From contig JACMQR010000042.1 in assembly GCA_014376885.1 (NCBI GenBank), positions 1-11,231 of the forward strand: DNA of 11,231 nt. The letters run 5' to 3'. The position numbers were made by a program, and so were the translations under genes. The notes below the pieces were generated by a model. It did not search any database. It was given only the letters and a program-made list of their open reading frames with translations, and was not told the DNA's origin. Below, piece after piece: positions 1 to 6,143 of this stretch. This DNA is from Polaromonas sp. (GTDB lineage: Bacteria; Pseudomonadota; Gammaproteobacteria; Burkholderiales; Burkholderiaceae_C). Within the stretch, counting starts at the first letter, position 1, and each line of letters opens with the position of its first letter.

Positions 1-1070
1 GCACGCCCGGCCAGCGCGGCATTGAACGACATGCCAACGGCCGGCTGGGCCAATCCCAGAACGCTCGATGTCATGCAAAACAGCGCCCAGCCTGGCCATC
101 CGGTGGCGCTGCCCGCCCAGGTATTGAACGCCAGCACCGCCAGGCTGAGCGGCACCCCCCAGGCGATCAGCCGGGTGGCAGGCCAGCCATTGCGGGCCAG
201 ATACGGGTTGACCATGCCCCAGCTCCAGAACGTCACCAGCATGCTCGCGTTGATGCAAAACAGGCCGGTGGCCGACTCCAGCAGTGTGTAGCCGGCGACC
301 TTGTTCAGCCACGGGCCGGCCCACAGCGTCTGCACCGCCACCATGCCGCCATAGTTGAAAAATCCCAGCGGCGCCAGCCGGCGAAAATAGCGGCTGCGCC
401 AGACAGGCCCGTAGCCCGATTCGCCAGCCGCGCCGGACATGCCGGGCGCTGGCGCATCGGCCTGGCGCCACCCGGGAACCACCCAGGCAATCACGCCCAT
501 CGACAGGACAATCAGCATCGCCAGCAGCCAGAACAGGGGCCGCCAGCCGGTCAGCGGCATCAGCCACTGCACCGGCAGGGTCGAGGCCAGCATGCCCAGC
601 GAGCCGGTCATCAGCATCCAGGAGTTGGCGCGCAGCAGCGTGGCTGCGGGAAACCAGCGCCGGTAGCCGGTGAGCGCGGCCATCAGGCAGGCGCCCACCC
701 CCATGCCGACCAGCACGCGCGCGGCCAGCAGGCCGGCGAAACTGCCGGCCGCTGAAAACGCCAGGCAGCCCAGCACCGCCAGGCTCAAAAACCACAAAAT
801 GACGCGCTTGGGGCCATGCCGGTCCAGCCAGGTGCCCAGTGGCAGCTGAACAGCGGCAAACCCCAGGAAATAGCCTCCCGCCAGCAGCCCCAGGTCGCGC
901 GCCTGCAGGGCGAACTCTTGCGTCAACGCCGGCGCCAGCGTGGCAGTAATCGCGCGCAGCAGCGTCGAGCAGAAATAGGCGGCGGCAAACGCCAGAAAAA
1001 CCAGCGCCGCCGCCTGGCCGTCCAGCCTGTCCGGCCGGCGGGGTGCGAAGGCAGCACTGGACGGCGTCAC
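1..1070 (-). CDS. MFS transporter, substrate unknown (3' end cut by window edge)
   Basis: The reverse strand is open from a GTG at 1070 to the window edge, giving 356 residues without a stop. It is an inner-membrane secondary transporter of the major facilitator superfamily. Long hydrophobic segments alternate with short charged loops. The loop after the second helix carries motif A at about residues 79-89 (GTWLDRHGPKR, with the conserved G, D, R, G and R). A motif-B-like RVLVGMGVG follows near 118-126, and a hydrophilic central linker at about 200-228 separates the two six-helix halves. A full MFS protein is about 400 residues, so only the last helix or so is missing. The GTG start lies 4 bases after the stop of the upstream lipoprotein gene, suggesting translational coupling; no good Shine-Dalgarno sequence or in-frame ATG is nearby, and a TTG at 1082 is a possible alternative. 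Substrate cannot be told from sequence. The fold is confident, the start less so. Confidence 0.85.
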   Translation of the reverse strand, partial: MTPSSAAFAPRRPDRLDGQAAALVFLAFAAAYFCSTLLRAITATLAPALTQEFALQARDLGLLAGGYFLGFAAVQLPLGTWLDRHGPKRVILWFLSLAVLGCLAFSAAGSFAGLLAARVLVGMGVGACLMAALTGYRRWFPAATLLRANSWMLMTGSLGMLASTLPVQWLMPLTGWRPLFWLLAMLIVLSMGVIAWVVPGWRQADAPAPGMSGAAGESGYGPVWRSRYFRRLAPLGFFNYGGMVAVQTLWAGPWLNKVAGYTLLESATGLFCINASMLVTFWSWGMVNPYLARNGWPATRLIAWGVPLSLAVLAFNTWAGSATGWPGWALFCMTSSVLGLAQPAVGMSFNAALAGR

Positions 1071-1074
1071 GGCG

Positions 1075-1608
1075 TCATTCAAACTTCAGGCTGGAGAAAA
1101 ACGTCTCGGCCACCTCGGGCGCGATCTGCGGGGCGTACATCACCACCTGAAACAGCTGCGAGCCGTGCGCAAAATAGGCCGCCTGGCTGCTCACGGCCGC
1201 GCCGTCGGCGCGCCGGCCCTGCGCCTGCAGGCGGGCCACCGGCAAGCCGGGCGCGACGCCGGGAATGCGCAAGACCAGCGGCTGGCGGCTGCCGGGCGTG
1301 GCCTTCATGTTGGCCAGCGTCAGGTCCTGCCACAGCGCGAGCACTGGCGCGGCCTGGGCCGGATCGCCGACATCGGCCACCGCGACCGCAAAGGTGGCGC
1401 CGCCAGCGTCGCAGCCAAGCATCGCCAGCGAAGTCGCCCGCCCGCCCAGCGGCACGACCTTTTGCGCCTTGTCTGGCTTGCACGGCAGCAGCAGAGCGAG
1501 CCGTGTGCCCTCGGGGCGGACGTCGCGCCAGTTGAAGGCCGGGCTGCAGGCGGCCAGCGCGAGCAGGGCAGCCAGCGCGCTGCATGAAAAAGTGGTGGAG
1601 CGGAGCAT
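1075..1608 (-). CDS. Small lipoprotein of unknown function
   Basis: This gene encodes 177 residues. It begins with a lipoprotein signal peptide: MLRS, a hydrophobic stretch, then a lipobox LAAC ending at Cys21 with Ser at +2. That predicts lipidation and probably outer-membrane retention. The mature part has no motif I recognise. It starts near FNWRDVRPEG and carries two further cysteines, Cys43 (LPCKP) and Cys66 (LGCDAGG), that could form a disulfide. The C-terminus (SSLKFE) resembles many small Burkholderiales lipoproteins that are only called hypothetical. The frame stays open upstream to 1899, but ATG 1608 places the signal peptide exactly at the N-terminus, so it is preferred. The upstream AAGG sits about 15 bases away, which is poor. 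The next gene, an MFS transporter, follows after 4 bases, so the two are probably co-transcribed and may act together. Function is unknown. Confidence 0.75.
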   Translation of the reverse strand: MLRSTTFSCSALAALLALAACSPAFNWRDVRPEGTRLALLLPCKPDKAQKVVPLGGRATSLAMLGCDAGGATFAVAVADVGDPAQAAPVLALWQDLTLANMKATPGSRQPLVLRIPGVAPGLPVARLQAQGRRADGAAVSSQAAYFAHGSQLFQVVMYAPQIAPEVAETFFSSLKFE

Positions 1609-1628
1609 TGCGGTTGCGAAAGCCTTAT

Positions 1629-1646
1629 CAGCATTGGGAAATGCTG
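1629..1646. promoter_or_regulatory. Perfect 7-bp inverted repeat in the lipoprotein leader
   Basis: CAGCATT at 1629-1635 and AATGCTG at 1640-1646 are exact reverse complements separated by GGGA. The palindrome lies about 20 bases upstream of the lipoprotein ATG on the minus strand, just before the only AAGG in that leader. It could be an operator, or a small hairpin in the 5' untranslated RNA. The function is inferred from position only. Confidence 0.4.
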
Positions 1647-1709
1647 CACAACCCCGCACTTTACAGACAACGGCCTGGTCTTTGGATGCACCCGCTGGAT
1701 GCGGCTTGC

Positions 1710-1733
1710 CACGCGCCTGTGCACGCGGTTGTG
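1710..1733. repeat. 12-bp tandem repeat, two copies
   Basis: CACGCGCCTGTG (1710-1721) is followed directly by CACGCGGTTGTG (1722-1733), differing at two positions. The next bases, CAC, begin a third partial copy. Because GTGCAC is self-complementary, the junctions at 1719-1724 and 1731-1736 are also small palindromes 12 bp apart. A further direct repeat, TGGATGC, lies just upstream at 1683-1689 and 1696-1702. The array sits in the gap between divergent genes, where regulator sites are expected, but no specific regulator can be named. Confidence 0.35.
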
Positions 1734-1742
1734 CACCAGCAT

Positions 1743-1758
1743 GGGCATGGTGTTTGCT
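1743..1758 (+). promoter_or_regulatory. Weak sigma-54-like -24/-12 element before the sensor kinase
   Basis: GGGCATGGTGTTTGCT fits the sigma-54 pattern TGGCACG-N4-TTGCW with two mismatches and keeps the GG-N10-GC spacing (GG 1744-1745, GC 1756-1757). The predicted transcript would begin near 1769, only about 3 bases before the ATG at 1772. The message would then be almost leaderless, or the true kinase start would lie further downstream. This makes the call weak. Confidence 0.2.
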
Positions 1759-1771
1759 TGGGTCCGGTGTC

Positions 1772-2995
1772 ATGGCCAAAAACGCTTTCCTGACCCATAC
1801 CACGCCGCCCGGCACGGCTTTGCCGCATCTGGCCGGTGCCGGGCGGACCGTGCTGCGGGACATGCTGTCGCAATTGCTGGAATCCACCGGCGAAGGCATC
1901 TACGGTATCGACCTGGACGGCCACTGCACCTTCATCAACCGCGCTGGCGCCGCTCAGCTGGGCTATGCGCCGGCCGAGTTGCTGGGCCAGAACATGCATG
2001 CAGTGGCGCACCATTCGCATGCCGACGGCACGCACTATCCGGAGGCGGCTTGCCCAATTTTCAAGGCCTTTCGCGAAGCCCTGCCCTGCCGCATTGACAG
2101 CGAACGGTTTTGGCGCAAGGACGGCAACGCCTTTGCAGTCGAATACTCCTCCCATCCGATCGTGGAAGCCGGCGCGGTGCAGGGCGCGGTGATCACATTT
2201 GTGGATATTTCAGCGCGCCGTGAGGCCGAAGCGGCCTTGCACCAGGTGCATGCGCAGCTGGAGCAGCGGGTGGGCGAGCGCACCCGGGCGCTGTCGGACG
2301 CGCTGCGCCAGCTGCGCGAACTCTCGGCCTATGCACACGGCGTGCGCGAGCAGGAGCGCACCCGCATCGCCCGCGAAGTGCATGACGAGCTCGGCAGCCT
2401 GCTGGTGGCGCTGAACATGGATGTCGGCTGGCTCGACAAGCGCCTGGGCGAGCAGCCAGGGCGCAGCGCGAGCGAGGCGCAGTCGATGCGCGAGCGCATG
2501 CGCGGCAAATGCCAGAACATGAGCCGCCTGATCGAGTCGGCGGTGGACAACGTCGGCCGCATCATCACCGACCTGCGCCCGAGCATCCTGGACCACCAGG
2601 GCCTGTGGGCGGCGCTCGACTGGCAGGCGCACGAATTCGTGCAATCGGCCGAACTGGCACTGGACTGGGAGATGGATGTGGCGGACGCGGCAGCGCTGCC
2701 CGAGGCGTCGGCCATCGCGATATTTCGCATCTTTCAGGAAATGCTGAGCAACGTGGGCCGCCATGCGCAGGCCAGCCGGGTGGCGATTGCCATCCATGCC
2801 GGTGCGCAGGACATCCGCATCATGGTGCAGGACAACGGCAAGGGTGCCCAGGCCAGCGCCTTCGAGGCGGCCGATGCCTACGGCGTGATGGGCATGCGCG
2901 AGCGGGCGCGCCACCTGGGCGGCAGCCTTGAAATTTCAAGCCAGATAGGGATTGGCAGCAGGTTTCACCTGCGTATCCAGCTATTTAATCAATAG
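1772..2995 (+). CDS. Soluble PAS-domain sensor histidine kinase (NarL/HisKA_3 type)
   Basis: This gene encodes 407 residues with no transmembrane segment, so it is a cytoplasmic sensor. A PAS domain spans about residues 32-147 (STGEGIYGIDLDG to GAVITFVDIS). It contains a His- and Cys-bearing stretch at about 76-106 (HAVAHHSHADGTHYP, CPIFKAFREA) whose ligand is unknown. A coiled-coil linker (about 150-190) leads to a HisKA_3 dimerisation domain with the phosphorylated His at about residue 204 in REVHDELG. The C-terminal HATPase_c domain has the N box (FQEMLSNVGRHA, Asn327), DNGKG at 354-358 and GVMGMRERA near 371-379. The partner is the response regulator 33 bases downstream. ATG 1772 is the first ATG that gives a sensible N-terminus, but it has no clear Shine-Dalgarno sequence. 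An ATG at 1862, right before the PAS domain, is an alternative. The signal sensed is not determinable. Confidence 0.9.
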   Translation: MAKNAFLTHTTPPGTALPHLAGAGRTVLRDMLSQLLESTGEGIYGIDLDGHCTFINRAGAAQLGYAPAELLGQNMHAVAHHSHADGTHYPEAACPIFKAFREALPCRIDSERFWRKDGNAFAVEYSSHPIVEAGAVQGAVITFVDISARREAEAALHQVHAQLEQRVGERTRALSDALRQLRELSAYAHGVREQERTRIAREVHDELGSLLVALNMDVGWLDKRLGEQPGRSASEAQSMRERMRGKCQNMSRLIESAVDNVGRIITDLRPSILDHQGLWAALDWQAHEFVQSAELALDWEMDVADAAALPEASAIAIFRIFQEMLSNVGRHAQASRVAIAIHAGAQDIRIMVQDNGKGAQASAFEAADAYGVMGMRERARHLGGSLEISSQIGIGSRFHLRIQLFNQ

Positions 2996-2996
2996 C
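2980..2996 (+). other. Small A/T-rich stem-loop across the kinase stop codon
   Basis: GCTATT (2980-2985) and AATAGC (2991-2996) are perfect reverse complements around a five-base loop, with the TAG stop in the right arm. There is no following T run, so it is not a convincing terminator. It could modulate translation of the downstream regulator, or be chance. Confidence 0.2.
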
Positions 2997-3028
2997 AAGC
3001 ACCGGCACATGCAAACACTGGCACATTC

Positions 3029-3697
3029 ATGGCACCTGTCAAGATACTGATCGGCGACGACCACCGCATCGTGCGCGAAGGCCTCAAACAGGTGCTGGCC
3101 GATGCACCGGACATCGAGGTGGTGGCCGAGGCGGAAACCGGCCCCGACATCCTGGAGCGCGCCCTGGCGCTGGGTGGCGATAAGGGACTGAGCGCGGTGC
3201 TGCTCGACATTGCCCTGCCCGGCCGCGACGGGCTGGACGTGCTGCAGGCGCTGAAGAAAAGCTGGCCCCGGCTGCCCGTGCTGATGCTCAGCACCTACCC
3301 GGAAAAGCAGTACGCGGTGCGCTGCATCAAGCTGGGTGCGGCCGGCTACCTGAACAAAAGCGCCCATTCCGACGACATGATCGCCGCCGTGCGCAAGGTG
3401 GCGGCCGGCGGACTGTATGTGTCGGCCGTGGCCGCCGAAGCGCTGGCCAGCGCCATGGGCAGCAGCGCGGCCCGGGCCGGCGCCAGCGGCACCGAGTCGC
3501 TGTCGCACCGCGAGCACCAGGTCTATCGCTTGCTGAGCACCGGCAAGTCGGTGGGCGAAATTGGTGCGCAACTCGGACTGGCGTCAAACACCGTGAGCAC
3601 CTACCGCCTGCGCATCCTGGAAAAAATCGGCACCAAAAACGACGTCGAATTGGCTTTGCACGCCGAGCGGCATCGGCAGACGACTTCAGGCGGCTGA
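3029..3697 (+). CDS. NarL/FixJ-family response regulator
   Basis: This gene encodes 222 residues. The N-terminal receiver domain (about 4-122) has the acidic pair Asp10-Asp11, phospho-acceptor Asp60 in LLDIALPG, Ser88 in MLSTYP and Lys110 in YLNKSAH. These are the full set of active-site residues for phosphotransfer. A linker rich in Ala, Ser and Gly leads to a LuxR-type helix-turn-helix (LSHREHQVYRLL to LGLASNTVSTYRLRILEKIG) at about 158-205, so it is a DNA-binding transcription regulator. It lacks an AAA+ domain and therefore cannot itself activate sigma-54 RNA polymerase. It follows its cognate kinase by 33 bases and lies 149 bases upstream of the transporter-cyanase operon, on the same strand. 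The perfect palindrome at 3721-3740 is a candidate binding site. Start ATG 3029 gives a normal receiver N-terminus; no strong Shine-Dalgarno sequence precedes it. Confidence 0.92.
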   Translation: MAPVKILIGDDHRIVREGLKQVLADAPDIEVVAEAETGPDILERALALGGDKGLSAVLLDIALPGRDGLDVLQALKKSWPRLPVLMLSTYPEKQYAVRCIKLGAAGYLNKSAHSDDMIAAVRKVAAGGLYVSAVAAEALASAMGSSAARAGASGTESLSHREHQVYRLLSTGKSVGEIGAQLGLASNTVSTYRLRILEKIGTKNDVELALHAERHRQTTSGG

Positions 3698-3720
3698 CCG
3701 GCCGGGTGAAAACGTCCTTC

Positions 3721-3740
3721 TTGTAGTGCCCACACTACAA
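3721..3740. promoter_or_regulatory. Perfect 8-bp palindrome, candidate operator of the cyanate operon
   Basis: TTGTAGTGCCCACACTACAA consists of TTGTAGTG and its exact reverse complement CACTACAA around CCCA. It lies 23 bases after the response-regulator stop and is centred about 92 bases upstream of the start predicted from the sigma-54 element at 3796. No T run follows on either strand, so an operator is likelier than a terminator. It does not fit the NarL 7-2-7 pattern. It also does not fit the NtrC pattern, whose half-sites run in the opposite order (CAC first, GTG last). The binding protein is unknown; the adjacent response regulator is one candidate. Confidence 0.5.
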
Positions 3741-3795
3741 ACCGTCATTCAACGCACCGCCAAATTCAGTACAAGCTGCCGGCTTGGGGCCCCAA

Positions 3796-3811
3796 TGGCC
3801 CGGGCCTTGCA
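3796..3811 (+). promoter_or_regulatory. Sigma-54 (RpoN) -24/-12 promoter of the transporter-cynS operon
   Basis: TGGCCCGGGCCTTGCA matches TGGCACG-N4-TTGCW at all positions but one (C for A at the fifth base). It has the diagnostic GG-N10-GC spacing (GG 3797-3798, GC 3809-3810). Transcription would begin near 3822-3823, leaving a leader of about 24 bases that contains the Shine-Dalgarno sequence at 3833-3838. Sigma-54 control fits an operon releasing ammonia from cyanate. One caution is that the spacer is part of a GC palindrome (3797-3806), which raises the odds of a chance match. No NtrC enhancer site was found by eye. Confidence 0.55.
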
Positions 3812-3832
3812 AGGTATGCCGCATCTTCTTTT

Positions 3833-3838
3833 GAAAGG
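3833..3838 (+). promoter_or_regulatory. Shine-Dalgarno sequence deciding the substrate-binding protein start
   Basis: GAAAGG lies 8 bases before ATG 3847, an ideal spacing. It overlaps the in-frame GTG at 3838, which therefore cannot be the start it serves. This supports ATG 3847. Confidence 0.65.
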
Positions 3839-3846
3839 TGCGCGCC

Positions 3847-5262
3847 ATGTCTGACTACTTTTCTCCCTACGACGCCGACCGGCCCTTGATGCTCAAATGC
3901 AGCTGCGGCAAGGACCATAGTGTGGCCGACCACCATCAGGCGGTCCATGCCGACGGCGCGGCGGCCGAACTGCGCCGGCGCAGCCTGACGAGCGAATTCG
4001 AAGCCTATTCCAACGCATTCATCGAAGCCACGCTGGTCAAGGCGCTGTTTCCGCAGGACGCGGTGCGCCGGCGTTTTCTGCGCGCCGTCGGCAAGGGCAC
4101 GGCGATGGCCGCGATTTCCAGCCTGCTGCCGGTCGCCAGCATGCAGGCCATGGCCCAGGACGCCGGCAAGAAGCCCGGCGCGCTGGAAAAGACCAACCTG
4201 AAGATCGGCTTCATCCCGATCACCTGCGCCACGCCGCTGATCATGGCGCATCCGCTGGGGTTCTACAAACAGCAGGGCCTGAATGTCGAAGTGACCAAGA
4301 CCGCCGGCTGGGCCTTGATCCGCGACAAGATGATCAACAAGGAATACGACGCCACGCATTTTTTGAGCCCCATGCCGCTGGCAATTTCGATGGGCCTGGG
4401 CTCGAACGCCACGCCGATGAATGTCGCCACCATCCAGAACGTCAACGGCCAGGCCATCACCCTGGCCCTGAAGCACAAGGACAACCGCGACCCGAAGAAC
4501 TGGAAGGGCTTCAAGTTCGCCATTCCGTTCGAGTTCAGCATGCACAACTTTCTGCTGCGCTACTACCTGGCCGAAGCCGGGCTGAACCCCGACACCGACG
4601 TGCAACTGCGCGTCGTGCCGCCGGCCGAGATGGTGGCCAACCTGCGCGCCGGCAATATTGACGGCTTTCTCGGCCCCGACCCGTTCAACCAGCGCGCGGT
4701 GTACGAGGAAGTGGGCTTCATCCACCTGCTGACCAAAGACCTCTGGAACGGCCACCCGTGCTGCGCCTTTGGCACCAGCGCCGAATTCATCCAGCAAAAC
4801 CCCAACACCTTTGCCGCGCTTTACCGTTCGGTGCTGACGGCCGCCGCCATGGCCCGCGACCCGAAAAACCGCGAAATGATCGCCAAGGTGATTGCGCCGG
4901 CGCAGTATCTGAACCAGCCCGAAGCGGTGCTCAACCAGGTGCTGACCGGCAAGTTCGCCGACGGCCTGGGCAACATCAAGAATGTGCCGGACCGCGCCGA
5001 CTTCGACCCGATGCCATGGCAGTCGATGGCCGTGTGGATGCTGACTCAGATGAAGCGCTGGGGCTATGTCAAGGGCGACATCAACTACAAGCAGATTGCC
5101 GAAAAGGTGTTCCTGATCACCGATGCCAAAAAACACATGTTGGAACTCGGCCAGAAGACGCCTGACGGCGCTTACCCCAAGTTCACCATCATGGGCAAGG
5201 AATTCGACGCGGCCAAGGCAGATGCCTACGCCAAGAGCTTTGCCATCAGCAAATCCGCCTGA
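3847..5262 (+). CDS. Tat-exported ABC transporter substrate-binding protein, NrtA/CmpA/CynA type (probably cyanate)
   Basis: This gene encodes 471 residues of the NrtA/CmpA (NMT1-like) periplasmic binding family. The binding domain begins near residue 115 (LKIGFIPITCATPLIMA) and runs almost to the end. Before it lies a twin-arginine signal (VRRRFLRA, residues 73-80), a hydrophobic stretch and an AMA cleavage site at 101-103, so it is probably exported folded. Unusually, the arginine pair is preceded by about 73 residues that include a CSCGKDH motif (Cys18, Cys20, His24) and His29-His30, which look like metal ligands. It is the first gene of an operon with permease, ATPase, DUF1348 protein and cyanase, so cyanate is the likeliest ligand. 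Nitrate, nitrite or bicarbonate are alternatives, because family members share the fold and ligand cannot be read by eye. The start is set by GAAAGG 8 bases upstream. Confidence 0.88.
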   Translation: MSDYFSPYDADRPLMLKCSCGKDHSVADHHQAVHADGAAAELRRRSLTSEFEAYSNAFIEATLVKALFPQDAVRRRFLRAVGKGTAMAAISSLLPVASMQAMAQDAGKKPGALEKTNLKIGFIPITCATPLIMAHPLGFYKQQGLNVEVTKTAGWALIRDKMINKEYDATHFLSPMPLAISMGLGSNATPMNVATIQNVNGQAITLALKHKDNRDPKNWKGFKFAIPFEFSMHNFLLRYYLAEAGLNPDTDVQLRVVPPAEMVANLRAGNIDGFLGPDPFNQRAVYEEVGFIHLLTKDLWNGHPCCAFGTSAEFIQQNPNTFAALYRSVLTAAAMARDPKNREMIAKVIAPAQYLNQPEAVLNQVLTGKFADGLGNIKNVPDRADFDPMPWQSMAVWMLTQMKRWGYVKGDINYKQIAEKVFLITDAKKHMLELGQKTPDGAYPKFTIMGKEFDAAKADAYAKSFAISKSA

Positions 5263-5270
5263 ACCCGGCC

Positions 5271-6143
5271 ATGAAAATATTCAAAACCATGGGGTTCCGT
5301 GCGGGGCTGGTGTCGGCGCTGCTGCTGCTGGTGTTTCTGATCGGCTGGTACGCGGCCACGGCGTCTACAGCCGGCACGGGCACGACCGGCGCGGCCGCCT
5401 TGAGCGCCGAGCAGATCGAATACCAGAAGATGATGGGCAAGGACACCGGCAGCGCCAAAGCCTCGGGCTTTCCCACGCCGATGCAGATGGGCCGGACCTT
5501 TGTCGCGCAGCTGAGCGACCCGTTCTACGACCGGGGCCCGAATGAAAAAGGCATCGCCATTCAGCTCGGGCATTCGCTGGGGCGCGTCGCGCTGGGCTTT
5601 TTGCTGGCCTGCGTGGTGGCCATTCCACTGGGCTTTGTCATCGGCATGTCGCCGCTGCTGCGCCGGGCGCTAGACCCGTTCATCCAGGTTTTGAAGCCGA
5701 TCTCGCCGCTGGCCTGGATGCCGCTGGCGCTCTACACCATCAAGGACTCGTCGGCGTCGGGCATTTTCGTGATCTTCATCTGCTCGATCTGGCCGATGCT
5801 GATCAACACCGCTTTTGGCGTGTCCGCCGTCAAGCGCGAATGGCTCAACGTCGCCGCCACGCTGGAAGTGCGCCCGCTGCGCAAAGCTTTTCAGGTGATT
5901 TTACCGGCCGCCGCGCCGACCATTTTGACCGGCATGCGCATTTCCATGGGCATTGCCTGGCTGGTGATCGTGGCCGCCGAAATGCTGGTGGGCGGCACCG
6001 GCATCGGCTACTTCGTCTGGAACGAGTGGAACAACCTGTCGCTGACCAATGTGATCTTTGCCATTGTGGTGATCGGCATGATGGGCATGCTGCTGGACCT
6101 GATGTTCGCGCAACTGCAAAAGTGGGTGACCTATGCCGAATGA
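5271..6143 (+). CDS. ABC transporter permease, NrtB/CynB type
   Basis: This gene encodes 290 residues of the inner-membrane channel subunit of the nitrate/cyanate/taurine class of importers (BPD_transp_1 fold). A first membrane helix lies at about 12-28. A long, poorly hydrophobic loop (about 29-98) follows, and then a cluster of membrane segments from about 103 to 285. The cytoplasmic coupling (EAA-type) loop is visible at about 195-225, reading AATLEVRPLRKAFQVILP and continuing into GMRIS; it contacts the ATPase. The usual Gly of that loop is not conserved. The gene starts 8 bases after the binding-protein stop and overlaps the ATPase gene by 11 bases, so the three transporter parts are co-translated. 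The substrate is inferred from cynS in the operon. Confidence 0.9.
   Translation: MKIFKTMGFRAGLVSALLLLVFLIGWYAATASTAGTGTTGAAALSAEQIEYQKMMGKDTGSAKASGFPTPMQMGRTFVAQLSDPFYDRGPNEKGIAIQLGHSLGRVALGFLLACVVAIPLGFVIGMSPLLRRALDPFIQVLKPISPLAWMPLALYTIKDSSASGIFVIFICSIWPMLINTAFGVSAVKREWLNVAATLEVRPLRKAFQVILPAAAPTILTGMRISMGIAWLVIVAAEMLVGGTGIGYFVWNEWNNLSLTNVIFAIVVIGMMGMLLDLMFAQLQKWVTYAE

Noticed and set aside
816..1535. Open frame of 239 codons on the plus strand, Arg- and Ala-rich
   Set aside because: It lies antisense to the MFS and lipoprotein genes, has a low-complexity basic composition and no recognisable domain. It is typical of shadow frames in GC-rich DNA.
1733..1753. NtrC-like site TGCACCA-N9-TGGTG before the kinase gene
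   Set aside because: The half-sites are too far apart for the NtrC consensus and overlap the putative -24 region, where an enhancer would not be placed.
1265..1771. Upstream in-frame extension of the sensor kinase by 169 codons
   Set aside because: It runs antisense through the lipoprotein gene and the divergent gap and has no domain. The conserved protein begins at or after 1772.
1609..1899. Upstream in-frame extension of the lipoprotein gene by 97 codons
   Set aside because: It would bury the lipoprotein signal peptide in the middle of the protein and overlap the kinase gene on the other strand.
3748..3775. Sigma-70-like TTCAAC-N16-TACAAG upstream of the transporter operon
   Set aside because: The -35 box matches consensus at only three of six positions, and the sigma-54 element closer to the gene is a far better match.
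3766..5136. Long minus-strand open frame (456 codons)
   Set aside because: It is exactly antisense to the substrate-binding protein gene and rich in His, Gly and Gln, as expected from reading a GC-rich gene backwards.
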